Assembly: GCF_019048065.1 (NCBI RefSeq)
Contig: NZ_CP077291.1
Location: forward strand, 2,976,001 to 3,040,000
DNA: 64,000 nt
Direction of reading: 5' to 3'
DNA from: Citrobacter farmeri
GTDB taxonomy: Bacteria > Pseudomonadota > Gammaproteobacteria > Enterobacterales > Enterobacteriaceae
In this document: positions 8,769 to 19,384 of the stretch, one piece after another
Layout of the letters: every line of letters begins with the position of its first letter
Numbering within the stretch: position 1 is the stretch's first letter
Notes under the pieces: model-generated
The model's input: only the letters and a program-made list of their open reading frames with translations
Told to the model about the DNA's origin: nothing
Databases searched by the model: none
Position numbers and translations under genes: made by a program

Positions 8769-9682
8769 GAGCACCACGTGATGAGATTGGCAATGCCCTG
8801 CTCGCCCTGAAAGAGAAAGGCTATCCGGTTGTCGTTATCGATAGCGATCTGGCAAGTTCGACTCGTACCGATCAATTTCAAAAATCCTGGCCCGATGCCT
8901 TCTTTGAAATGGGGATTGCTGAAGGTTCCGCCATGAGTTTCACCACGGGGCAAGCGCTGGAAGGGAACATCCCGTTCTATGTTAACTTCGCAATGTTTGT
9001 TACTGGCACGGCCTGGACCCAGTTGCGTCAGGCCTGCTATGCAAAAGCGAATATCAAGTTGGTGGGCAGTCATCCTGGTATGGATGATGGGCCGGACGGC
9101 GCATCCCATCACGCGCTGGAAGATCTGGCCTTAACGCGGGTTTTACCTGGGATCACGATTCTGACACCGGCCGACGCGGAGGAAATTGAAGCGGCTTTTG
9201 AACAGGCAGTCAATATTCACGGCCCGGTTTATATTCGTGTGGCACGGGAACCGATGCCTGTACGGGATAAATCCGCCGTTCCGCGCGTGACGGATATTGC
9301 CGCGGTAGAAGACGCTGGTGATGACTTTGCTATCCTCTATGAGGGAACGGTACTGGAACAAGCCAGTGCGGGATATGAACAGCTTTATTCAGCAGGTAAA
9401 CGAGGCAAACTTATTCATGTCGCCACGCTAAAACCGTTTAACCGCCAGCGCTTTCTGCAATTGATTTCGGGTTGTCCGCAGATCGTAACGATTGAAAATC
9501 ACACCATCACCGGTGGACTGGGTGGACAAGTCGCCGAAGTACTGGCAGAGGAAGGATTAGGGATAAGGCTGTCGCGACTTGGGACACAGGATACGTTTAC
9601 CGAATCAGGAAACAGTCGTCAGTTAAAAGAGAAATATGGCATTTCAGCGTCTGGCGTCTGTAAGGCGCTGAGTAAAGACTAA
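8765..9682 (+). CDS. Transketolase, C-terminal (pyrimidine-binding) subunit
   Basis: 305 residues, matching the second half of transketolase. The pyrimidine domain includes FFEMGIAEGSAMSFTTGQALEG, with the glutamate that activates the cofactor expected in the MGIAE stretch; a C-terminal domain starts near GKLIHVATLKP. It overlaps the N-subunit gene by four bases, fitting one-to-one synthesis of a heteromeric enzyme. Two-gene transketolases are known in bacteria, including the apulose-4-phosphate transketolase of apiose breakdown. Its place in a PTS operon suggests that it acts on the imported sugar phosphate or its product. Confidence 0.9.
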   Translation: MRAPRDEIGNALLALKEKGYPVVVIDSDLASSTRTDQFQKSWPDAFFEMGIAEGSAMSFTTGQALEGNIPFYVNFAMFVTGTAWTQLRQACYAKANIKLVGSHPGMDDGPDGASHHALEDLALTRVLPGITILTPADAEEIEAAFEQAVNIHGPVYIRVAREPMPVRDKSAVPRVTDIAAVEDAGDDFAILYEGTVLEQASAGYEQLYSAGKRGKLIHVATLKPFNRQRFLQLISGCPQIVTIENHTITGGLGGQVAEVLAEEGLGIRLSRLGTQDTFTESGNSRQLKEKYGISASGVCKALSKD

Positions 9683-9687
9683 TGAGG

Positions 9688-9721
9688 TACCGGATGGCGA
9701 TTCCCGGAACGCCATCCGGTA
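9688..9721. repeat. REP palindrome within the PTS/transketolase operon
   Basis: Inverted arms TACCGGATGGCG and CGCCATCCGGTA, perfect over 12 bases, flank a 10-base centre. This is the REP core. It sits between the transketolase C gene and the IIA gene, in the only sizeable gap of the operon (61 bases), and could lower IIA expression or stabilise the upstream message. Confidence 0.8.
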
Positions 9722-9743
9722 AAACAGACTACAAGGAACAACA

Positions 9744-10178
9744 ATGGCGCTCCCCCTCTTTTCCGCCTGCCAGTTTCGAGAACAATGCCATTCCTGGCAA
9801 GACGCGGTAAAAACGGCCTGTTTGCCGCTGGAAGAACAGAAAATAATTACTACTGAGTACGCACGGGCAATTATCTATGCCACAGAACAAACCGGCCCCT
9901 GGTATATTTTAAGTCCTGAGTTTGCCCTGCCGCACGCTCGTCCTGAAGAGGGCGTTCTCAGCAGCAAGTCGCATTTGTCGCTCTTGTGTCTGAAAGAGCC
10001 AGTCGCCTTTCCCGGTCACCCGGACGTGCGGCTGGTCATTGTTCTTGCCGCCGCCAGCAGCACTCAGCATATAGAAATGATTCAACAGTTGGTGTGCTGG
10101 CTCGATGACGCAGACCATTTACAAAAACTGAGCGATATCACCACCCCGGCGCAACTACGCTCCTGGCTTGATGCCTGA
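9744..10178 (+). CDS. PTS IIA component (mannitol/fructose-type, UlaC/PtsN-like)
   Basis: Cytoplasmic phosphocarrier of 144 residues. The active histidine is His64 in FALPHARPEEGV, matching the PHAR motif of type-2 EIIA domains. It would take phosphate from HPr and hand it to IIB Cys7. It is the last gene of the locus and completes a IIB-IIC-IIA set. ACAAGGA precedes the ATG at a normal distance. A small CGCTTTT/AAAAGCG hairpin starts at 10187, just after the stop. Confidence 0.87.
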   Translation: MALPLFSACQFREQCHSWQDAVKTACLPLEEQKIITTEYARAIIYATEQTGPWYILSPEFALPHARPEEGVLSSKSHLSLLCLKEPVAFPGHPDVRLVIVLAAASSTQHIEMIQQLVCWLDDADHLQKLSDITTPAQLRSWLDA

Positions 10179-10357
10179 AATGATCGCGCTTTTCTGCACG
10201 GTAAAAGCGTCCATTTTGAGGAAAATCCCGGTTGGACAAGCAAACGCCGTAACAGCTATTTGATAGAGTAAAAAAGAGGCGAAGCATTATGCGCGGTAAT
10301 TGAGGACAGTGACATCATACATAAACAGCATGCGATATCGCATGCTGCCTGTCCGGA
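10179..10357. other. Gap between PTS IIA and ycaD with a perfect 22-base palindrome
   Basis: There is no gene in these 179 bases between convergent genes. It holds a weak hairpin at 10187-10209 and, at 10326-10347, a perfect palindrome with 11-base arms (CAGCATGCGAT). The palindrome lies 10 bases after the ycaD stop on the minus strand and is followed by TTTATGT there, so it may act as a ycaD terminator. Confidence 0.5.
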
Positions 10358-11506
10358 TTAAACGTGGGCAACCGGATTCGGGGTATGCCCGGCATTGCGC
10401 AGCAGCATCAGTAAATAAATAAACGACACGCTGGCAATCATAATAAACAGAAGATTATCGGAATAATTCTGCATCAGCATGGCCGTGAAGGAAGGGCCCA
10501 ACAGGCTGCCTACGGTATAACTCAGCAGTAACGCCTGGTTCATCGCCACCAGTTGGTGATGTTCTACTTTTTCACAGGCCCACGCCATGGCAACCGGGTA
10601 GAGCGTAAAACCGGCCGCCCCGAGGATAAAGAGCGCCGGGGCCATCGCCGCCTGGCTTAACATCGCGATGCTGCCGAGGATCACGACGAACACCTGCACG
10701 CGCAATACCAGCAGTCGACCAAACTTATCCGCCAGTCGCCCGATTGGCCACTGACCAAGGATCCCTGCGCTTACCAGTACCGCCATCCAGAAACCAATAC
10801 TCGCGTTGCTCATTCCCTGGTGATTGAGATACAGCGGCATCAGGCCGTACAACGAGCCGAGGACAATCCCGGAAATGATACAGCCATTGACGCCCAGCCG
10901 TGCCTGACGCAGTTTCAGCATCGCAGCGATCGGTGTGTTACTGTGGTCTTCAGACTGCTGATTCAGGATGCGGGTAAACAGCAGCGGTAAAATCCCTGCC
11001 AAAATCAGTCCCGTGGCCCATGGCAGCACACTCATCAATTCCGTAGAGACTTTGCTGACCAGTAATTGCCCGAGAAACGTCCCCACATAGTAGATCATCA
11101 TATAGGCGGCCAGCAGGCGACCACGGTTGCGTGATGTCCCGCTGCACATCAGCGCACTCTCGACGACAACCCAGATCATGGCGCAGCCAACACCTGCGAC
11201 AAAGCGCCACGCCAGCCAACTCCAGAAACCAACCATCACACCGAGCCCCACACAACCAGCAGCAAAGATCAGCGAGGCAAGGTAGTAGCTTCGGTTAAAC
11301 CCAAGTCGCTTGATTAACTGTCCTGTCAGAAGCGTCCCCACCAGATTACCGGTGAAATAGGACGAACTAACCATACCCACCTGCCATGTCGGCAGGTTTT
11401 CCTGGGCGAGCCAAAGCGGGACGAGCGTGTTCAGCACCGCGATCGCCAGGGTCAGCAGAAGTAGACCAGCCAGCAAAAGCAAGACAGGTCGAGTATAGGT
11501 GGACAT
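10358..11506 (-). CDS. ycaD: MFS family transporter YcaD
   Basis: Inner-membrane protein of 382 residues with the roughly twelve hydrophobic segments of the major facilitator superfamily. It matches E. coli YcaD closely and has the same length. The GRLADKFGR motif between transmembrane segments is the family signature loop. Substrate is unknown in E. coli too. It is monocistronic and divergent from ycaC. In K-12 the neighbouring ycaM, ycaN and ycaK genes follow on the pflA side; here the sugar locus occupies that place. Confidence 0.95.
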   Translation of the reverse strand: MSTYTRPVLLLLAGLLLLTLAIAVLNTLVPLWLAQENLPTWQVGMVSSSYFTGNLVGTLLTGQLIKRLGFNRSYYLASLIFAAGCVGLGVMVGFWSWLAWRFVAGVGCAMIWVVVESALMCSGTSRNRGRLLAAYMMIYYVGTFLGQLLVSKVSTELMSVLPWATGLILAGILPLLFTRILNQQSEDHSNTPIAAMLKLRQARLGVNGCIISGIVLGSLYGLMPLYLNHQGMSNASIGFWMAVLVSAGILGQWPIGRLADKFGRLLVLRVQVFVVILGSIAMLSQAAMAPALFILGAAGFTLYPVAMAWACEKVEHHQLVAMNQALLLSYTVGSLLGPSFTAMLMQNYSDNLLFIMIASVSFIYLLMLLRNAGHTPNPVAHV

Positions 11507-11819
11507 GAGTATAAACCGTGAGGAAGTTCAAATTTCACGCGCATCATGCCACTAACAAAAACATTGTCAATCGGCGCAAACCGTGGCGCGACGGCCCTTT
11601 TCAACCTTCGATTGAATTTATTGATTAAGAACATGAATTATTGCTGACTCGCGCATCCCATGCTGCTGTTTTCATTGATTTAACGCAAAAGAACTCCGTT
11701 TCGCTTAGTCGAAAAATCTCATAGTTCCGGCAACAATTTTTTTCCGTTCTATGCTTTGAATGAACCCTATGCACCTGAATAAATCTGGGCGCAGAGTTGA
11801 CTCAAGCAAGGAGAAGAGT
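11507..11819. promoter_or_regulatory. ycaD-ycaC divergent intergenic region
   Basis: About 310 bases without a supported gene. A frame running upstream of ycaC to 11760 and another upstream of ycaD are unconserved extensions. The region must hold both promoters, but I see no clear operator; AAGGAGAAGAGT just before 11820 is the ycaC ribosome site. Confidence 0.5.
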
Positions 11820-12446
11820 ATGACCAAGCCTTATGTTCGTCTCGATAAAAACGACGCAGCCGTTCTTCTGGTGGATCACCAGGCAGGACTGCTCTCACTG
11901 GTCAGGGATATTGACCCCGATAAATTTAAAAACAACGTGCTCGCGCTGGGCGATTTAGCCAAATATTTTAAGTTACCAACCATCCTCACCACCAGTTTCG
12001 AAACCGGGCCAAACGGACCGCTGGTTCCCGAACTAAAAGCCCAGTTCCCGGATGCCCCGTACATTGCACGTCCAGGTAACATCAACGCCTGGGATAACGA
12101 AGACTTCGTGAAGGCCGTCAAAGCCACAGGGAAAAAGCAGCTAATTATTGCCGGCGTCGTGACTGAAGTTTGTGTAGCATTTCCGGCACTGTCAGCGATT
12201 GAAGAGGGATTTGACGTATTTGTGGTAACCGATGCTTCAGGGACGTTTAATGAAATTACCCGCCATGCCGCGTGGGACAGGATGTCGCAGGCTGGCGCAC
12301 AGTTGATGACATGGTTTGGCGTGGCGTGTGAATTGCACCGCGACTGGCGCAATGACATCGAAGGGCTGGCGACGCTGTTCTCCAACCATATTCCGGACTA
12401 CCGCAACCTGATGACCAGTTACGATACGTTGACTAAGCAGAAGTAA
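11820..12446 (+). CDS. ycaC: YcaC, isochorismatase-like cysteine hydrolase
   Basis: Soluble cysteine hydrolase of 208 residues, the E. coli YcaC length. The family's catalytic aspartate is Asp19 in LLVDHQAG and the nucleophile is Cys118 in VVTEVCVAF; Arg84 (YIARPG) lies where many relatives have lysine. E. coli YcaC forms an octameric ring and its natural substrate is unsettled. The start at 11820 follows AAGGAG and gives MTKPYVRLDKND as in E. coli; the upstream extension to 11760 is unconserved. It ends in a strong bidirectional terminator shared with dmsC. Confidence 0.95.
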   Translation: MTKPYVRLDKNDAAVLLVDHQAGLLSLVRDIDPDKFKNNVLALGDLAKYFKLPTILTTSFETGPNGPLVPELKAQFPDAPYIARPGNINAWDNEDFVKAVKATGKKQLIIAGVVTEVCVAFPALSAIEEGFDVFVVTDASGTFNEITRHAAWDRMSQAGAQLMTWFGVACELHRDWRNDIEGLATLFSNHIPDYRNLMTSYDTLTKQK

Positions 12447-12475
12447 AAGACCGGGGCGAAAGCCCCGGTCTTTTC
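12446..12475. terminator. Bidirectional terminator between ycaC and dmsC
   Basis: AAAGACCGGGGC and GCCCCGGTCTTT are perfect 12-base arms around GAAA, with A and T runs on the flanks, so it can stop transcription from both sides. Confidence 0.9.
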
Positions 12476-12477
12476 AC

Positions 12478-13341
12478 TTAACTGGCAACCGCCATACCGA
12501 CGGTCATATGAAGGCCATAGAATACGCCACGACCGATCAGTTCTCCCACCAGCAGCAGAATAAAGGCCACTGACAGCAGCGGAACCGCAGGCTGATAACC
12601 TTTCAACTGGGGGACAATCCAGCAGCACAGCGCCACAGCCAGTACCCCAATGCGCCAGGCCATCAGCGAACCATAGTCCGGTACCAGCGCTGTAGCCTGC
12701 TGGACAGAACTGTGAATGGTCGACAGTTCCGCGCCCTGCATCACCGCCATGATGGCACTAATCACCAGTGCCAACAGCGATATCGCAGGCAACAGACGCA
12801 TCGCCCAGCCGTCAACACCCGCCACACGCAGCAGCAGGTAGCCCAACAACGGTCCCCCCATCAGCAGCGTCAGGAAGAAGCCCAACGGCGTCCAGACGCT
12901 GTACCAGGTCGGTACGGTATCGATGCTGTTATAGACGCGCACCATCATCCAGACAAACAGCACGCCCAGCACCATCGTCAGCAGCAGCCACAGGTTACGC
13001 AGGGCCGGAGAGAGCTTTTTCAACACTGCCAACAGCCAGCCAATCCCGCCAACCGCAAAGAAAATCGAACCGCTGGCAATTTCATTACTCAGCGCCGACG
13101 ACCCTACGCGATTAAGCGAGTTAAAGGCCCGCATTGGCGAGCCGAGATGCAGCATGGAAGCGATAAAACCAATTCCCATCAGCACCCACAGAGCGAACAT
13201 GCAGGTAATCACGCGCTGTTGCGTTTCTGCCCGCAGGTCGCCTTTCATCAGCGCCAGCGCCAGAACAATAAAGCCACCAACCACACATTGTCCGAAGACC
13301 GTGAAGATCATCAGCGGCCATTCATGCCATCCACTTCCCAT
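12478..13341 (-). CDS. dmsC: DMSO reductase membrane anchor DmsC
   Basis: Integral membrane subunit that anchors DmsAB and oxidises menaquinol. The product is 287 residues with eight hydrophobic segments, matching E. coli DmsC. The ATG at 13341 begins MGSGWHEWPLMIFTVFGQ; a 21-residue upstream extension overlaps dmsB and is unconserved. It is the third gene of dmsABC, starting one base after the dmsB stop, so translation is probably coupled. Confidence 0.97.
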   Translation of the reverse strand: MGSGWHEWPLMIFTVFGQCVVGGFIVLALALMKGDLRAETQQRVITCMFALWVLMGIGFIASMLHLGSPMRAFNSLNRVGSSALSNEIASGSIFFAVGGIGWLLAVLKKLSPALRNLWLLLTMVLGVLFVWMMVRVYNSIDTVPTWYSVWTPLGFFLTLLMGGPLLGYLLLRVAGVDGWAMRLLPAISLLALVISAIMAVMQGAELSTIHSSVQQATALVPDYGSLMAWRIGVLAVALCCWIVPQLKGYQPAVPLLSVAFILLLVGELIGRGVFYGLHMTVGMAVAS

Positions 13342-13342
13342 C

Positions 13343-13960
13343 TTACACCTCCTTCGGATTCGCCAGATAACCGGTGGTATCCCCGGTCGGACGGCTGTTG
13401 GCATTGGGTTTGATCACAATACTCGGCTTCGTGAAGTGCGCGCCCGGCAGTGGCGCAACGGCCGCCAGCTCACCGTGTTTCTTACGCAGTTCGTCGATGG
13501 GGCCGAAATCCAGCGCGCGCAGCGGACAGGACTCGACACAGATCGGTTTCTTACCGTCAGCGACGCGGTCATGACAGCCGTCGCATTTGGTCATGTGGCC
13601 TTTGGCCGCGTTGTACTGCGGCGCGCCGTATGGGCAGGCCATGTGGCAGTAGCGGCAGCCAATGCAGACATCTTCATCCACGACCACAAAACCGTCTTCC
13701 CGCTTGTGCATCGCGCCGCTCGGACAGACCTTGGTACAGGCCGGGTCTTCGCAGTGGTTGCAGGCAATGGACAGATAGTAAGCAAAAACGTTCTGGTGCC
13801 AGACGCCGTTGTCTTCCTGCCAGTCGCCGCCCGCGTATTCATAGATACGGCGGAAGCTGACATCCGGGGTTAAATCTTTGTAATCTTTACAGGCCAGTTC
13901 GCAGGTTTTACAACCGGTGCAACGGCTGGAATCAATAAAAAATCCATACTGGGTTGTCAT
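13343..13960 (-). CDS. dmsB: DMSO reductase iron-sulfur subunit DmsB
   Basis: Electron-transfer subunit of 205 residues carrying four 4Fe-4S clusters between DmsC and DmsA. Cysteine groups are visible in order: CTGCKTCELAC near residue 14, CNHCEDPACTKVC, CIGCRYCHMAC, and CDGCHDRV with CVESCP near the middle. Length and sequence equal the E. coli protein. It lacks its own signal and is exported with DmsA by the Tat system. It starts 10 bases after dmsA. Confidence 0.97.
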   Translation of the reverse strand: MTTQYGFFIDSSRCTGCKTCELACKDYKDLTPDVSFRRIYEYAGGDWQEDNGVWHQNVFAYYLSIACNHCEDPACTKVCPSGAMHKREDGFVVVDEDVCIGCRYCHMACPYGAPQYNAAKGHMTKCDGCHDRVADGKKPICVESCPLRALDFGPIDELRKKHGELAAVAPLPGAHFTKPSIVIKPNANSRPTGDTTGYLANPKEV

Positions 13961-13970
13961 CGGTTACTCC

Positions 13971-16415
13971 TTACACCTTCTCAACCTGAACAAGGTTCGT
14001 ATGTGACGGGTTCCCCTTCGCCAGAGGAGACGGACGCTGGGTGGTCAATACGTTGATACAACCGCCCTGGTCAATGCGTTTTGTATCCGGGTCATACCAG
14101 GCCCCCTCACCTAACGCGACCACGCCGGGCATCATACGCGGCGTCACTTTTGCCTCAATATGTAGCTCTCCACGGCCGTTGAAAATACGAACTTTATCGC
14201 CGTTGTTGATACCGCGCTTTTGCGCATCGAGCGGGTTAATCCACATCTCCTGACGGCACGATGCTTTCAGAACATCCACGTTGCCATAGGTCGAGTGAAC
14301 GCGAGATTTATAGTGGAAGCCCGTAAGCTGTAGCGGGTAATCTTTGGTCAACGGGTCGTTGTAGTTCTCAAAGCCCGGCGTGTAGATCGGCAATGGATCG
14401 ATGACATCGCCTTCCGGCAATTCCCAGGTAGCAGCAATCTCTGCCAGCTCCTGCGAGTAGATCTCGATTTTACCCGACGGTGTCGTCAACGGGTTAGCCT
14501 GCGGATCGTCGCGGAATGCCTTATAGGCCACATGATGCCCTTGCGGATCGCGCTGCTTAAACAAACCCTGTTTGCGGAATTCCTCAAAGGTCGGCAGCTC
14601 CGGAATCGCTTTACGCGACTGTTCGTACAGATGACGCATCCACTCTTCCTGAGTGCGCCCTTCGGTAAACTGCTGCTCGACACCCAGGCGCTTCGCTAAC
14701 TCACTGGTCATTTCATAGATGGTTTTGCATTCGAAACGCGGCTTAATGGCCTGATCGGCGAAAATCACGTAAGACATATTCCCGCAAGAGGCGTCCAGCG
14801 CGAAGTCCATCTGCTCAGAAGCCGTGCAGTCGGGCAGCAGGATATCGGCATACTTCGCCGACGATGTCATGTGACAGTCGATGACGACAATCATTTCGCA
14901 CTTCTTGTCATCCTGCAGAATATCGTGCGTGCGGTTGATCTCTGAGTGCTGGTTGATCAGACAGTTACCGGCGTAGTTCCAGATCATCTTAATCGGCACG
15001 TCGAGTTTGTCTTTACCGCGCACCCCATCACGCAGCGCGGTCATTTCCGGACCACGTTCAATTGCATCGGTCCACATAAACATGGAGATACTGGTTTCCA
15101 CCGGGTTTTCCAGCGTGGGCATCCGAACAAACGGCAGATCGTAAGAGCCTTCACGTGCGCCGCTGTTGCCACCATGAATCCCGACGTTACCGGTCAGAAT
15201 TGCCAGCATAGAAATAGCCCGGGTGGCGATTTCGCCATTCGCATGACGTTGCGGTCCCCAGCCCTGACTGATATAGGCCGGTTTTGCACTGCCGATCTCA
15301 CGAGCCAGTTTGATAATGCGATCTGCCGGGATGCCGGTAATTTGCGCCGCCCATTCAGGCGTTTTTGGCGTACCGTCATTCCCCTGACCGAGGATATAGG
15401 CCTTATAGTGACCATTCTTCGGCGCGCTGGCAGGCAAGGTTTTCTCGTCGTAGCCCACACAGTACTTATCGAGGAACGGCTGATCGACCATATTCTCAGT
15501 GATCAGCACGTAAGCCAGTGCATTCACCAGCGCCGCATCGGTACCCGGACGAATCGGGATCCACTCGTCTTCGCGACCAGCCCCCGTATCGGTATAGCGC
15601 GGATCGATAATGATCATCCGGGCATTCGATTTCTGTCTCGCCTGCTCCAGATAGTAGGTAACCCCACCGCCGCTCATGCGGGTTTCACCAGGGTTGTTAC
15701 CGAACAGCACGACCAGCTTACTGTTTTCGATATCGGACGGGCTGTTACCATCCGCCCAGCCGCCGTAGGTGTAGTTCAGACCCGCTGCAATCTGTGCGGA
15801 GGAGTAGTCGCCATAGTGGTTCAGATAACCGCCGCAGCAGTTCATCAGGCGTGCCACCAGAGTATCTCCTGGCGGCCATGAGCGGGTCATTGTACCGCCC
15901 AGCGTACCGGTGCCGTAGTTCAGGTAGATAGACTCGTTGCCGTAATCCTTAATCAGACGCTGCATATTGCTGGTAATGATGTCGAAAGCCTCATCCCAAC
16001 TAATGCGTTCGAATTTACCTTCTCCGCGTTTACCCACGCGTTTCATCGGGTATTTCAGACGATCCGGATTATAGACGCGACGGCGCATAGAGCGGCCACG
16101 CAGACAGGCACGCACCTGATGCAAACCGTCATAGTTGTCATCACCGGTATTGTCGGTTTCAACGTATTTGATTTCGCCATCCACAACATGCATGCGCAAC
16201 GGGCAACGACTCCCGCAGTTCACTGTACATGCGCTCCAGATGACTTTTTCACTGACCTGTACCGGACTCAACGCTTCGGCAGCATTGGCAATTCGGGTAA
16301 ATGGCAGGGTAAACGCGCTGCTGGCCATCGCCAGTCCGCCTATGGCCGTCGTTTTGACTAAACCACGACGACTCACCTCCGCTGCCATCACGGCATCAGG
16401 GATCTTAGTATTCAT
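13971..16415 (-). CDS. dmsA: DMSO reductase catalytic subunit DmsA (molybdopterin)
   Basis: Molybdenum bis-MGD enzyme that reduces dimethyl sulfoxide and related N- and S-oxides as anaerobic electron acceptors. The product is 814 residues, as in E. coli. A twin-arginine signal, SRRGLVK, occupies residues 15-21. Cysteines at 63, 67 and 71 (CTVNCGSRC), with one further on near residue 104, fit the FS0 cluster motif. The C-terminal molybdopterin-dinucleotide-binding part includes LQLTGFHYKSRVHSTYG. First gene of the dms operon; regulation by FNR and NarL is known in E. coli. Confidence 0.97.
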   Translation of the reverse strand: MNTKIPDAVMAAEVSRRGLVKTTAIGGLAMASSAFTLPFTRIANAAEALSPVQVSEKVIWSACTVNCGSRCPLRMHVVDGEIKYVETDNTGDDNYDGLHQVRACLRGRSMRRRVYNPDRLKYPMKRVGKRGEGKFERISWDEAFDIITSNMQRLIKDYGNESIYLNYGTGTLGGTMTRSWPPGDTLVARLMNCCGGYLNHYGDYSSAQIAAGLNYTYGGWADGNSPSDIENSKLVVLFGNNPGETRMSGGGVTYYLEQARQKSNARMIIIDPRYTDTGAGREDEWIPIRPGTDAALVNALAYVLITENMVDQPFLDKYCVGYDEKTLPASAPKNGHYKAYILGQGNDGTPKTPEWAAQITGIPADRIIKLAREIGSAKPAYISQGWGPQRHANGEIATRAISMLAILTGNVGIHGGNSGAREGSYDLPFVRMPTLENPVETSISMFMWTDAIERGPEMTALRDGVRGKDKLDVPIKMIWNYAGNCLINQHSEINRTHDILQDDKKCEMIVVIDCHMTSSAKYADILLPDCTASEQMDFALDASCGNMSYVIFADQAIKPRFECKTIYEMTSELAKRLGVEQQFTEGRTQEEWMRHLYEQSRKAIPELPTFEEFRKQGLFKQRDPQGHHVAYKAFRDDPQANPLTTPSGKIEIYSQELAEIAATWELPEGDVIDPLPIYTPGFENYNDPLTKDYPLQLTGFHYKSRVHSTYGNVDVLKASCRQEMWINPLDAQKRGINNGDKVRIFNGRGELHIEAKVTPRMMPGVVALGEGAWYDPDTKRIDQGGCINVLTTQRPSPLAKGNPSHTNLVQVEKV

Positions 16416-16600
16416 AAAGGCTCACTCTGCTTGCTTACAGTAAAAAAAAGAAATTAATGTTATTTTTTGTGTAGTTAAGTAGCGGTATATAGATATATAT
16501 ACATCGACTTTATAGGATAACAGTGCAAAATGCTGAGTTTCATTCAAAGGTAATCTTACCCCCAAGGGAGTAATGATTATTGTCCGGTGTCAAACAGGCA
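16416..16600 (-). promoter_or_regulatory. dmsA control region
   Basis: 185 bases between the serS terminator and dmsA, AT-rich near the start codon. A 7-2-7 palindrome resembling a NarL/NarP site is listed separately. I find no close match to the FNR consensus: the best candidate, near 16535-16548, agrees in only about 6 of 10 bases. Confidence 0.5.
16557..16572. promoter_or_regulatory. Candidate NarL/NarP 7-2-7 site upstream of dmsA
   Basis: TACCCCC-AA-GGGAGTA is two inverted heptamers with a two-base gap, the 7-2-7 layout used by NarL and NarP. It agrees with the heptamer consensus TACYNMT except at the innermost base of each half. It lies 142 bases before the dmsA start. E. coli dmsA is repressed by NarL in nitrate; this site is inference. 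Confidence 0.4.
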
Positions 16601-16601
16601 T

Positions 16602-16627
16602 AAAAAAAGCGCCCAAAGGCGCTTTTT
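16602..16627 (-). terminator. Terminator after serS
   Basis: Arms AAGCGCC and GGCGCTT around CAAA, extended by A and T runs on both sides, 20 bases after the serS stop on the minus strand. Confidence 0.9.
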
Positions 16628-16647
16628 AGAAAGGGATGAAGCGGGGA

Positions 16648-18015
<1,368 letters not shown>

Positions 18016-18032
18016 TTACCGCAACGCCTGCG

Positions 18033-19376
18033 CTAACGGTAGCGTTTTATAGGGCTATTTTGATCCTGTCCGGCGAGCCAGGCGAGCTTTTCGCCAATCT
18101 TCCCCTCAAGACCTCTGTTTGTGGGATGATAATAGCGCGTTTGTGCCATCTCCTGAGGGAAATATTCCTCGCCGGCGGCATAGGCATTCGGTTCATCATG
18201 CGCGTAGCGATACTCCTGACCGTAGCCCATCTCTTTCATCAACTTCGTTGGCGCATTGCGCAGATGGACTGGCACGTCATAGTCCGGACGTTCACGGGCA
18301 TCAGACATCGCCGCTTTGAATGCGGTATACACCGCATTGCTTTTCGGCGCGCAGGCCAGATAGACGATCGCCTGCGCGATAGCCCGCTCTCCTTCTGCAG
18401 GCCCCACTCGCGTGAAGCAGTCCCAGGCGGAGATCGCCACCTGCATCGCGCGCGGATCGGCATTGCCCACATCCTCGGAGGCGATTGCCAGGCAACGACG
18501 CGCAACGTACAGCGGATCGCCCCCCGCCGTAATGATGCGCGCATACCAGTAAAGTGCCGCATCCGGCGCGCTACCCCGAACCGATTTATGCAAAGCGGAA
18601 ATGAGATCGTAGAAGCGGTCACCTTTGTTATCGAAACGCGCGCTACGCTCACCGGCAATTTCGGTCAACAGCGCAGGCAGGAGTACCCGCTTGCCGCTGT
18701 CATCCACTTCCGCCATGTCGGCCATCATTTCCAGCGTATTCAGTGCCCGACGCGCATCGCCGTTGACCAGCTCAGCGATGGCTCTGCGGGTATCATCGGG
18801 CAGAACGATATCCTGTCCACCGTACCCCCGCGCCTTGTCTTCCATCGCCTGACGCAGTACCTGCTCGATATCTTCCGTCGTCAGCGACTTGAGCAGATAG
18901 ACGCGCGCACGCGACAACAACGCGGAATTTAGCTCAAACGATGGATTCTCGGTGGTTGCCCCGATAAAGGTGATTGTGCCGTCTTCAATGTGCGGCAGGA
19001 ACGCATCCTGCTGGCTTTTGTTGAAGCGATGAACTTCGTCTACAAACAGGATGGTACGACGTCCGGCATTTCGATTCTGCCGCGCGCGTTCGATGGCTTC
19101 ACGGATCTCTTTCACACCGGAGGTGACCGCTGAAATTCGCTCAACGTCGGCATCAGCGTAGCGGGCAATCACTTCAGCAAGCGTCGTTTTTCCGGTGCCT
19201 GGCGGGCCCCACAAAATCATGGAATGCAGGTGTCCGGCTTCAATCGCACGCGGCAACGGTTTACCCGCAGCCAACAGGTGCTGCTGACCAATATACTGCG
19301 CTAAATTTTCTGGCCGCATCCGCGCGGCCAGTGGCTGAAAGGTATTATCAGAAAAATCGAGCGACAGGTTGCTCAC
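18033..19376 (-). CDS. rarA: Replication-associated recombination ATPase RarA
   Basis: AAA+ clamp-loader-like ATPase (also called MgsA) that acts at stalled forks and is related to eukaryotic WRNIP1. At 447 residues it has the E. coli length. Walker A is GPPGTGKTT near residue 57 and Walker B is [11 protein letters not shown]. The C-terminal half holds the tetramerisation domain. It starts 8 bases after lolA, so it is likely co-transcribed with lolA, and serS follows 92 bases downstream. Confidence 0.97.
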   Translation of the reverse strand: MSNLSLDFSDNTFQPLAARMRPENLAQYIGQQHLLAAGKPLPRAIEAGHLHSMILWGPPGTGKTTLAEVIARYADADVERISAVTSGVKEIREAIERARQNRNAGRRTILFVDEVHRFNKSQQDAFLPHIEDGTITFIGATTENPSFELNSALLSRARVYLLKSLTTEDIEQVLRQAMEDKARGYGGQDIVLPDDTRRAIAELVNGDARRALNTLEMMADMAEVDDSGKRVLLPALLTEIAGERSARFDNKGDRFYDLISALHKSVRGSAPDAALYWYARIITAGGDPLYVARRCLAIASEDVGNADPRAMQVAISAWDCFTRVGPAEGERAIAQAIVYLACAPKSNAVYTAFKAAMSDARERPDYDVPVHLRNAPTKLMKEMGYGQEYRYAHDEPNAYAAGEEYFPQEMAQTRYYHPTNRGLEGKIGEKLAWLAGQDQNSPIKRYR

Positions 19377-19384
19377 GCATGCCT

